Shown here piece by piece: positions 1 through 4,395 of a stretch of 6,270 bases of DNA. The stretch comes from an uncultured Leucobacter sp. (GTDB lineage: Bacteria > Actinomycetota > Actinomycetes > Actinomycetales > Microbacteriaceae), in assembly GCA_945952575.1 (NCBI GenBank), contig CAMFIY010000167.1, positions 1 through 6,270 on the forward strand, written 5' to 3'. A model generated the notes under the pieces. The model was given only the letters and a program-made list of their open reading frames with translations, was not told the origin of the DNA and did not search any database. The translations under genes were made by a program, and so were the position numbers. Numbering within the stretch: position 1 is the stretch's first letter; each line of letters starts with the position of its first letter.

Positions 1-184
1 ATCCGTAGACCCCTCGCTCGGCCAGCGAGAAGCCGTCGTACACGCCCAGCGTGTCGCCGCCGTCCTCCGGCCGATCCTCGATCAGGAAGATGACGTTGTC
101 GAGTTCGGCGAGCATGTCCTCGTGCAGGCTGTCGATGCCCTCGGAGACGAGGGTCTCGAAGTCCTCGGGCGTGACGCTGAGCAT
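1..184 (-). CDS. Zincin-like metallopeptidase family protein (DUF1025 type), N-terminal part, cut by window edge
   Basis: The visible 61 residues begin MLSVTPEDFETLVSEGID and contain LDNVIFLIEDRP and LGVYDGFSLAERGVYG. This is the usual N-terminal pattern of the small (about 110-130 aa) actinobacterial zincin-like metallopeptidases of the DUF1025 family (PF06262): an amphipathic helix, then a 'NV.v.vEd.P' strand, then 'LG.Y.G..L.eRg'. The HEXXH zinc site of the family would lie beyond the window edge, so catalytic competence cannot be judged. The ATG at 184-182 is the only sensible start. A TAGGGT hexamer ends six bases before it, so the gene could be transcribed without a leader; GGGTGA in the same place could also act as a weak ribosome site. 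It lies 51 bp downstream of the DUF1361 gene on the same strand. The physiological substrate of this family is not known to me. Family call fairly sure, function unknown. Confidence 0.75.
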   Translation of the reverse strand, partial: MLSVTPEDFETLVSEGIDSLHEDMLAELDNVIFLIEDRPEDGGDTLGVYDGFSLAERGVYG

Positions 185-190
185 GGTTTC

Positions 191-196
191 ACCCTA
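191..196 (-). promoter_or_regulatory. Possible -10 box (TAGGGT) for a leaderless metallopeptidase transcript
   Basis: On the minus strand the hexamer TAGGGT fits the actinobacterial TANNNT -10 consensus. It is separated from the ATG by exactly six bases (gaaacc), which would put the transcript start at or next to the A of the start codon. No convincing -35 is seen 16-19 bp upstream, so this rests on spacing and one hexamer only. Confidence 0.3.
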
Positions 197-235
197 CACA
201 GCCGGGAGCCTCCGCGGGCGGCACCGCACCGGTAC

Positions 236-952
236 TCAGAGGCTTGCACGGAACGCGGCGAACGCGGAGAGGGTGTCGATCACCAGGCCGGCGATGATCA
301 GATAGAAGATGCCGAGGAACAGTGCGTAGGTGACCGTGAAGCCCAGGCAGGCCCAGATGCGATCCCAGGATCGGAAATGAGTGCCGACCTTGCGGAGCAG
401 CCCGACGGGGTGCCGCAGATCCCAGCTGTTCAGCCGCAGATAGCGGCCGAGGTACATGCCGAAGCCGAGCAGCAGCAGCACGCAGCCGACCGCGATCCAG
501 GAGGCCGGCCGTGTGAGCGCGCTCAGCGAATCGCCGAACACCGAGAGCGCGACGAACAAATGGACCAGCAGCACGTTGATCACGGTGTTCACCACCCCCG
601 ACATGGCGAGGCTGATCACCAGGATGATGTCGTACCAGAGCGGCACCGGGTCGCTCTCCTGCCGATGCGAGAGATTGAGCTCGGTGATCAGATAGCTCGC
701 ATTCGGCAGCATGAGCAACCAGACGACTCCGACGAGCCCCCAGAAGACCGGGACGACCGGCGGAGCGGGATGGAATTGCAGCAGCACGGCTCCGGCGATG
801 AAGCCGATGACCAGGATCAGGACCGGCATGATCGAGAGCCAGATGTTCCAGAGCATGGGCCGATAGAGCGCGGTCCGATATACGGCGGTGCGCAGCAGGA
901 TGAGCGCGACCGCATACAGATTCAGCGAGACGACGCCGATCAGGAAGAGCAT
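236..952 (-). CDS. DUF1361 domain-containing multi-pass membrane protein
   Basis: A 238-residue, strongly hydrophobic protein. Membrane segments are visible at about residues 2-20, 38-58, 67-82, 107-137 (one long or two short segments), 150-168 and 204-228. The DUF1361 (PF07099) hallmarks are all there: LPNASYLITEL at 82-92, PLWYD at 104-108 and the RYLRLNSWDL block near 171-180. These polar motifs between helices probably face one side of the membrane and may form a functional site, but no activity is established for the family. The frame stays open to a GTG/ATG region at 1042. I chose the internal ATG at 952-950 because hydrophobic TM1 begins right there, the upstream 30 residues look unlike protein (PSHRPGRDRQPHD), and that upstream stretch holds the tRNA-His promoter on the other strand. 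Downstream on the same strand lies the metallopeptidase. Family call firm, role unknown. Confidence 0.85.
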   Translation of the reverse strand: MLFLIGVVSLNLYAVALILLRTAVYRTALYRPMLWNIWLSIMPVLILVIGFIAGAVLLQFHPAPPVVPVFWGLVGVVWLLMLPNASYLITELNLSHRQESDPVPLWYDIILVISLAMSGVVNTVINVLLVHLFVALSVFGDSLSALTRPASWIAVGCVLLLLGFGMYLGRYLRLNSWDLRHPVGLLRKVGTHFRSWDRIWACLGFTVTYALFLGIFYLIIAGLVIDTLSAFAAFRASL

Positions 953-958
953 GAGGAC

Positions 959-964
959 AGGGTA
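959..964 (-). promoter_or_regulatory. Possible -10 box (TACCCT) for a leaderless DUF1361 transcript
   Basis: TACCCT on the minus strand matches TANNNT and ends six bases before the ATG at 952. This is the same geometry as the box in front of the neighbouring metallopeptidase gene. There is no Shine-Dalgarno-like sequence in front of this ATG, which fits a leaderless mRNA. No clear -35 is present. Confidence 0.3.
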
Positions 965-972
965 TCGGCCGG

Positions 973-1002
973 TTGGGCGAGCGGTGCCGAATGGGATATG
1001 AT
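973..1002 (+). promoter_or_regulatory. Probable promoter of tRNA-His
   Basis: TTGGGC (973-978) and TATGAT (997-1002) resemble -35 and -10 elements with an 18-bp spacer. TATGAT differs from TATAAT at one base. A start near 1009 would give a roughly 35-base 5' leader before the mature tRNA at 1043. The element lies between the divergent DUF1361 start and the tRNA, in the right orientation. Confidence 0.5.
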
Positions 1003-1042
1003 CGTGGGGTTGCCTATCGCGCCCCGGCCGATGGGACGGCAT

Positions 1043-1116
1043 GGTGGCTTTAGCTCAGTTGGTAGAGCACCGGCTTGTGGTGCCGGTGGTCGCGGGTTCA
1101 AGTCCCGTAAGCCACC
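1043..1116 (+). tRNA. trnH: tRNA-His (anticodon GTG)
   Basis: A complete cloverleaf can be folded by hand. The acceptor stem GTGGCTT (1044-1050) pairs perfectly with AAGCCAC (1109-1115). The D arm contains TAGCTCAGTTGGTAGAGC. The anticodon stem CCGGC/GCCGG encloses the loop TTGTGGT with anticodon GTG at 1077-1079. The T arm carries GGTTCAAGTCC. An extra G at 1043 opposite C at 1116 is the G-1:C73 pair that histidyl-tRNA synthetase requires, which confirms the identity independently of the anticodon. The 3' CCA is not encoded (the next bases are CGAG), so it must be added by the CCA-adding enzyme, as is common in actinobacteria. It decodes CAC and CAU codons. Confidence 0.97.
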
Positions 1117-1122
1117 CGAGAT

Positions 1123-1150
1123 GAGAACCCCCGCGCAAGCGGGGGTTCTC
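1123..1150 (+). terminator. Intrinsic terminator after tRNA-His, possibly bidirectional
   Basis: A perfect 12-bp stem (GAGAACCCCCGC with GCGGGGGTTCTC) closed by a GCAA tetraloop starts seven bases after the tRNA 3' end. The following plus-strand bases, TGGTTTCC, make only a weak U tract. It sits between two converging units, the tRNA (plus) and the DUF2975/HTH pair (minus, ending at 1196), so it may stop both. The minus-strand side has no long T run either. Confidence 0.8.
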
Positions 1151-1195
1151 TGGTTTCCTGAGCCGTCTCGGCCGGATACCGCCGCCTCGCGTTTC

Positions 1196-1423
1196 TCAGC
1201 CGGCGTCGTCGGAGCCCTCCGCCGGCTCCCATCGCAACAGATCGCCGGGCTGGCAACGCAGGGCCTCGCACAGGGCGTCGAGAGTGGTGAATCTCACGGC
1301 CTTGGCGCGGCCGTTCTTCAGCACCGCGAGATTGGCGGGGGTGATCCCGATGCGATCCGCGAGCGCGCCGACCGACATCTTGCGTCGGGCCAGCATGACA
1401 TCGATATCGACGACGATGGCCAT
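1196..1423 (-). CDS. Small Xre/YozG-type helix-turn-helix regulator
   Basis: A 75-residue protein starting MAIVVDIDVMLARRKMSVGALADRIGI. It consists almost only of a Cro/C1-type HTH: the 'ML.RRKMSVGALADRIGIT' helices at about 8-27, the recognition region ANLAVLKNGRAKAVRFTTL at about 29-47, then LDALCEALRCQPGDLLRWEP. The closing 'L..aL.cqpGDll.w.p' is typical of the YozG-like (HTH_26) group, which are compact DNA-binding proteins commonly encoded next to DUF2975 membrane proteins. The start ATG shares its A with the TGA stop of the upstream DUF2975 gene (TGATG), so translation is most likely coupled and the two form one operon. The tandem TATCG boxes in the operon promoter are the obvious candidate target. 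Whether the membrane partner controls its DNA binding is inferred from gene pairing only. Confidence 0.9.
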   Translation of the reverse strand: MAIVVDIDVMLARRKMSVGALADRIGITPANLAVLKNGRAKAVRFTTLDALCEALRCQPGDLLRWEPAEGSDDAG

Positions 1424-1914
1424 CACACCACCTCGTCCAGCTCGGATCTCAGCAACCGCGCTTCTGCGTCGCGTTCGATCGCCTGGTCCAACAGTCGGCG
1501 CATGATGATGACGAGCAGCGCGATGCCGCCGAGCACCAGCGCCGCCCCGCAGAAGAGGCCGACGAGCCCTGGCGGCGCCTCGCCGGGAGCGAGGATCACG
1601 GCGAACGCGAAGCAGAGCGCCGCTGCCACCGCGAAGGCACCGATGATGACGTTGATGTAGCCGAAGGAAGCGGACGAGAACACCGCCCCGGTCCGCACCA
1701 GCGTGAGCAATCGCCAGACGCAGACGGCGAAGACCTGCATCGTGACGATGACTGCTCCGGCGAGCGCGACCAGCGTCACCGATTCGGGCGTCGGGGCCCC
1801 CGAGTCGTCGAGATCCTTCCACGCGGCGGGGAGGATCATCGCCTGGACCCCGACGGACCCGACGAGCGAAAGCGCGATCACCCCCTTGAGGATGAAGATC
1901 GCTGCGTTCCCCAT
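1423..1914 (-). CDS. DUF2975 domain-containing membrane protein
   Basis: 163 residues with four membrane segments at about 5-30, 48-72, 82-107 and 113-138, and a short charged C-terminal tail (MRRLLDQAIERDAEARLLRSELDEVV) on what is probably the cytoplasmic side. The layout and the 'R.GAVFSSASFGYINVI' stretch between helices 2 and 3 (the family's 'G..F......l..i' region) match DUF2975. These proteins are typically paired with a YozG-type HTH regulator, as here. A strong ribosome site AGGAGG (minus strand, 1924-1919) lies four bases upstream of the ATG, with AT-rich promoter DNA beyond it. The stop overlaps the start of the HTH gene by one base. Function is unproven. A plausible reading is a membrane sensor or anti-regulator for the HTH partner, an inference from gene pairing and topology. 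Confidence 0.85.
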   Translation of the reverse strand: MGNAAIFILKGVIALSLVGSVGVQAMILPAAWKDLDDSGAPTPESVTLVALAGAVIVTMQVFAVCVWRLLTLVRTGAVFSSASFGYINVIIGAFAVAAALCFAFAVILAPGEAPPGLVGLFCGAALVLGGIALLVIIMRRLLDQAIERDAEARLLRSELDEVV

Positions 1915-1932
1915 GGCTCCTCCTCGTGAGAA

Positions 1933-1968
1933 TATCGAATATTGATGTAAAACTATCGTAAATCGATA
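1933..1968. promoter_or_regulatory. Tandem operator candidate: two TATCG-N5-YGATR boxes 21 bp apart
   Basis: Box 1 (1954-1968) is a perfect inverted repeat, TATCG-TAAAT-CGATA. Box 2 (1933-1947), TATCG-AATAT-TGATG, matches it at 11 of 15 positions, and its centre is 21 bp away, two turns of B-DNA. A further inverted repeat AATAT-CGA-ATATT (1931-1943) overlaps box 2. This is the most AT-rich patch in the region. Box 1 overlaps the putative -10 and box 2 lies just downstream of the expected transcript start, the classic geometry for autorepression. The likely ligand is the small HTH protein of the same operon (inference). Confidence 0.55.
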
Positions 1969-1984
1969 TGTGTGAAGAGTTCAA
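1955..1984 (-). promoter_or_regulatory. Probable promoter of the DUF2975-HTH operon
   Basis: On the minus strand TTGAAC (1984-1979) and TACGAT (1960-1955) form -35 and -10 candidates with an 18-bp spacer. TACGAT fits TANNNT. The expected start near 1948 gives a leader of about 30-35 bases carrying the AGGAGG ribosome site. The -10 box lies inside one of the TATCG inverted repeats, so a protein bound there would block RNA polymerase. Confidence 0.45.
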
Positions 1985-2043
1985 GAGCATTCCGGCTCGT
2001 CAGCGGAGTCAAGCCTGCGCCGGCCGGAGCATTCGAAGCCGTC

Positions 2044-2433
2044 TCAGCCGGAGACCGCCACCTCGCGCAACACGCAGAACCGGTTGCCTTCGGGGTCCGC
2101 GAGCACCACCCAGCCCGTACCCGGGCCGTGGATGCCGCGGCGATCCACCACGAGGGTCGCCCCGGATCCGAGCAGGCGATCGATCTCCTCGGCCTGACCG
2201 CCGCTGCGCGGGCGCAGATCGAAGTGGATCCGCTTCGCAGGCAGCTCGGCGTCCGGCACCTCGATGAAGAGCAGTCGGTGGCCCGACTCCGGGTCCCGGA
2301 TCATGCACTCCTCGTCGCCGGGCGCGTTCGGGTCGTCCGCGAGGTCGACGTATCCCAGGGCCTGCTTCCACCATTCGGCCAGCGCGTACGCGTCATGGCA
2401 GTCGACGGTGGTGTGCGAGATGAGACTGGTCAT
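2044..2433 (-). CDS. VOC superfamily (glyoxalase/bleomycin-resistance fold) protein
   Basis: 129 residues beginning MTSLISHTTVDCHDAYALAEWW. It shows two βαβββ halves typical of the vicinal-oxygen-chelate fold. The first is 'SHTTVDCHDAYALAEWWKQALGY', ending in RLLFIEVPD. The second begins KRIHFDLRP and ends GTGWVVLADPEGNRFCVLRE. The 'DPEGN.FCVLRE' ending is characteristic of the Glyoxalase_6-like (PF18029) group. H7, the E of LLFIEV and H70 lie at positions often used for metal in VOC enzymes, but substrate cannot be inferred. A GTG five codons upstream is also in frame. I prefer this ATG because AGAGGA lies seven bases before it. The gene follows the E1-like gene by 66 bp on the same strand, so it may be read from the same transcript. 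It could be a tailoring enzyme or binding protein, or an unrelated neighbour. Confidence 0.85.
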   Translation of the reverse strand: MTSLISHTTVDCHDAYALAEWWKQALGYVDLADDPNAPGDEECMIRDPESGHRLLFIEVPDAELPAKRIHFDLRPRSGGQAEEIDRLLGSGATLVVDRRGIHGPGTGWVVLADPEGNRFCVLREVAVSG

Positions 2434-2460
2434 GCCCGATCCTCTCACAGCGTGCGCACC

Positions 2461-2492
2461 GGGCCCGGCGAGCAGCGGGGCCGTCGCCGGCC
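2461..2492 (-). other. GC-rich hairpin between the E1-like and VOC genes
   Basis: CCGGCGA (2465-2471) and TCGCCGG (2484-2490) form a 7-bp stem with a 12-base loop, and flanking GGC/GCC bases extend it past a bulge. It starts about eight bases after the E1-like stop. There is no T tract, so it is not a standard intrinsic terminator. It could attenuate read-through into the VOC gene or protect the mRNA 3' end, or simply reflect the high GC content. Confidence 0.3.
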
Positions 2493-2499
2493 GAGGAGG

Positions 2500-3357
2500 C
2501 TACTTCCGCAGGGAGGCGCGCAGCGCGCTCAGCGTGAAGCGCGCGTTGCTCGGACGGCCTCGCCAGGAATGCCCGGATCGCACGTCCACCGCATGCACCC
2601 GCGGCGCCACTACAGCCGTCGGGTGGCCGAGCAGGAGCTGCAGGATGTCGGTCGCCAGCATCGCCGCCGAGATCTCGACCGCGGGAGCGATCGCCGGGGC
2701 CTCGATCTCGCCCCGCTCGAGCGCGCGCAGCGCGTCGATGGTGAGGTAGTCCGGGATCCGGAGCACCCAGCGCCAGAGCGGGACCGAGGCCCGGCCGGTC
2801 TCCAGATCCTCGAAGCTGACCTCTCGGGGGAGACCCATGAGCTTCTCGAACTGGCCGGGCCGCGTGAACACGGTGTGCCAGGCGCCGAAGGCGACCTCGA
2901 CGCCGAGGGCGACGGGGATGCCCTGATCCGTGGCCGCGCGGGTCAGACGGAGCCCGAGCGAGGGCAGCGTGTAGTCGGTGCCGTCGACGACGGCGTCCGA
3001 TGCTCCGACGAATTCGGCGAGATTCCCGGGCGTGATGCCCTCGTTCCACGCGCTGACCTCGATACCGGGTGCCACCGAACGGCACAGCTCGGCGACCACC
3101 TCGGCCTTGTTCCGGTCGATCGTGTCGATGCTCGAGGCGGCCTGACGGTTCAGGTTGGAGACGGAGAAGGTGTCCGGATCCGCGAGACGCAGACGGCCGA
3201 CGCCCGAGCGGGCGAGCACCTCGGCGACCCGGCCGCCGACACCTCCGACACCGGCGATCGATACGGTCGAACGCGACAGGACGTCGATCTCCTCGGCGGT
3301 GAAAAGCCCGCGCGAGCGGTCCAGCCGTTCTGGGAAGCCCGATCCGACCGCGGCCAT
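2500..3357 (-). CDS. ThiF/MoeB/E1-like adenylyltransferase lacking catalytic Cys and zinc CxxC motifs
   Basis: 285 residues. An N-terminal helix (LFTAEEIDVLSRSTVSI) leads into the Rossmann ATP-binding loop GVGGVGG at 36-42. Then come the acidic strand LADPD with D60 and D62, the diagnostic NLNRQ at 68-72 (the Arg contacts ATP phosphates), K84 in RNKAE, and DAVVDGTD at 121-128, where D125 and D128 fit the Mg-ATP aspartates of this fold. E1-like enzymes adenylate a carboxylate, usually the C-terminus of a ubiquitin-like protein (ThiS, MoaD) or a peptide (microcin C7 by MccB). The only cysteine is C92 in an early helix, so neither a thioester cysteine nor a CxxC zinc site exists. That argues against sulfur transfer by ThiF or MoeB chemistry. 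The ATG overlaps the stop of the upstream acyltransferase (TGATG); a GTG one codon earlier is also possible. The tight coupling implies the two enzymes share a pathway. The substrate is unknown. Confidence 0.85.
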   Translation of the reverse strand: MAAVGSGFPERLDRSRGLFTAEEIDVLSRSTVSIAGVGGVGGRVAEVLARSGVGRLRLADPDTFSVSNLNRQAASSIDTIDRNKAEVVAELCRSVAPGIEVSAWNEGITPGNLAEFVGASDAVVDGTDYTLPSLGLRLTRAATDQGIPVALGVEVAFGAWHTVFTRPGQFEKLMGLPREVSFEDLETGRASVPLWRWVLRIPDYLTIDALRALERGEIEAPAIAPAVEISAAMLATDILQLLLGHPTAVVAPRVHAVDVRSGHSWRGRPSNARFTLSALRASLRK

Positions 3358-4127
3358 CACGCTGCCTGCTCGCGGCGTGCGCCGCGAGCGATGCGACCGA
3401 AGTAGACCAGCCCGGGCTCCGCTTGCCAGTAGCGCTCGATCAGATCGCTGCCGTGCGAGTTGACCCGATCCACCGAGGCCGGGATATCGATCTCGATGGG
3501 CAGGTTGTAGTCGAGATAGTGCTCGACGTACTGCACTTCGCCGATCCGCTCGATCACGAGGATGCCCTTCACCAGGCGCTCCAGCCAGGGCTCGAGGATC
3601 GCGAAGGTGCGGTCGAACTTGTGCCCGTCCAGGTGGGCGAGCATGAGCGCGAACAGGTGCGACTGGACCAGATTCTGCAGAGCCGCGGTCTCGTGCCGTG
3701 CGATGACTCGGGAGACCTCGACGCTCCGCCCGGTGAGCTCGCCCGAGGCGAATGAATCGGGGCAGAAATCCTCGACGGGCAGCGGACTCGTTCCGCCGCG
3801 AACGATCAACCGCGCGACGCCGAGGACCCGCACGCCGGACTCGTGATTCTCGAAGACGGCGAAGGTGACCGAGCGCGCGTCGTCGTCGTCGCGATCCGTG
3901 CCGTCATCCTGCAGCTCGCTCTCGGCAAGCTGACCGGTCTGATCGACGTAGACCTTCCGGCGCAACTCGAAGTGGGCGGCGTACTCGGCCTCCAGGCCGG
4001 GCAACGCGACGCCGTCCACCGCGAGCATGCCGCCGGCGAGCCGAGCCGTCGGGTTCTCGGCGAAAATCTGGGAATCGAGCACCGGAATCACATCGTGATT
4101 CGTGATGGTGCGGTCAACATGGGACAA
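3357..4127 (-). CDS. LuxI / N-acyl-amino-acid synthase-like acyltransferase (GNAT fold)
   Basis: 256 residues from a TTG start. The core resembles autoinducer synthases: LRRKVYVDQTGQL at 55-67 (family '.R..vF....gw'), an acidic E-L-x-DDGTDRDDDD block at 71-83 in place of the E..D.D motif, FAVFEN, then VLGVARLI (GvaRL at 103-107) and the signature VEVSR at 136-140 (LuxI 'E.SR'). LuxI and FeeM relatives move an acyl chain from acyl-ACP to the amino group of SAM or of an amino acid. The aromatic after the first motif is missing (Q/L instead of W), so homoserine-lactone formation cannot be assumed. A longer frame runs to a TTG at 4178, but AGGAGG lies eight bases before the TTG at 4127, and the 4178 TTG is part of a perfect TTGACA. 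The next in-frame ATG is at 4028. The stop overlaps the E1-like start, and a TetR-type gene is divergent. Acyltransferase call good, product unknown. Confidence 0.75.
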   Translation of the reverse strand: MSHVDRTITNHDVIPVLDSQIFAENPTARLAGGMLAVDGVALPGLEAEYAAHFELRRKVYVDQTGQLAESELQDDGTDRDDDDARSVTFAVFENHESGVRVLGVARLIVRGGTSPLPVEDFCPDSFASGELTGRSVEVSRVIARHETAALQNLVQSHLFALMLAHLDGHKFDRTFAILEPWLERLVKGILVIERIGEVQYVEHYLDYNLPIEIDIPASVDRVNSHGSDLIERYWQAEPGLVYFGRIARGARREQAA

Positions 4128-4135
4128 CCCCGGGT

Positions 4136-4141
4136 CCTCCT
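4136..4141 (-). promoter_or_regulatory. Ribosome binding site AGGAGG that fixes the TTG start of the acyltransferase
   Basis: A full AGGAGG on the minus strand is followed after eight bases by TTG at 4127-4125, in frame with the acyltransferase. The nearest ATG (4120-4118) is out of frame and 15 bases away. None of the other in-frame candidates (TTG 4178, GTG 4091, ATG 4028) has a comparable site. Confidence 0.7.
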
Positions 4142-4172
4142 GGATCCTGCAAAACCTCAACTGCAACAGACG

Positions 4173-4178
4173 TGTCAA
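4173..4178 (-). promoter_or_regulatory. Consensus -35 element (TTGACA) upstream of the acyltransferase operon
   Basis: A perfect TTGACA lies about 50 bp upstream of the chosen start in the correct orientation. The hexamer 17 bp downstream (GTTTTG) is a very poor -10, and no TANNNT is found at 16-19 bp. The promoter may therefore need an activator, or the hexamer may be chance. Confidence 0.3.
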
Positions 4179-4196
4179 GAATCAGCCGGGTATTGA

Positions 4197-4321
4197 GCTC
4201 GAGCGACTCCCTCGGGATCCCATTCTGCCGCACTCCTCACGCAACTCTCGACATTGATACGTAGATTCCTCCGCCCACGTCGGTGTGTCGCCGAAATCGG
4301 CGGATCCCTACAACAAGGGAT
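4197..4321. promoter_or_regulatory. Divergent control region with adjacent inverted repeats
   Basis: The 268-bp gap between the acyltransferase (start 4127) and the TetR-type gene (start about 4396) is less GC-rich than its flanks. It holds the 8-bp palindromes GCTCGAGC (4197-4204) and GGGATCCC (4214-4221). It also has two neighbouring inverted repeats: CGCCGA-AA-TCGGCG (4289-4302) and ATCCCT-ACAACA-AGGGAT (4304-4321). Plus-strand TTGATA (4254-4259), TAGATT (4262-4267) and TTGCAC (4321-4326) look like promoter parts but do not combine at proper spacing. A TetR-type regulator typically binds such symmetric sites between itself and a divergent target. Which repeat, if any, is the operator is not decidable here. 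Confidence 0.45.
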
Positions 4322-4395
4322 TGCACTGCAGAATTCCAACACTGAAGCACCAAAGCATGAAAACATCGGACAATATGGTCGCGCTTCTTGCTACC

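Noticed and set aside
953..1042. 30-codon N-terminal extension of the DUF1361 protein
   Set aside because: The residues (PSHRPGRDRQPHD) do not look like family sequence, TM1 begins at the internal ATG, and the DNA carries the tRNA promoter on the other strand.
122..1660. Plus-strand open frame of 512 codons
   Set aside because: It runs through the tRNA-His gene and antisense to three well-supported minus-strand genes. Its translation is low-complexity Gln/Asp/Arg-rich sequence with no domain, a typical artefact of high-GC third positions.
1972..3405. Plus-strand open frame of 477 codons
   Set aside because: It is antisense to the VOC and E1-like genes over its full length, has no recognisable fold and no ribosome site.
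4088..4120. Possible 10-codon leader peptide (ATG at 4120, minus strand) overlapping the acyltransferase start
   Set aside because: The ATG lies 15 bases from the AGGAGG, which fits the in-frame TTG at eight bases better. There is no attenuator-like run of repeated codons.
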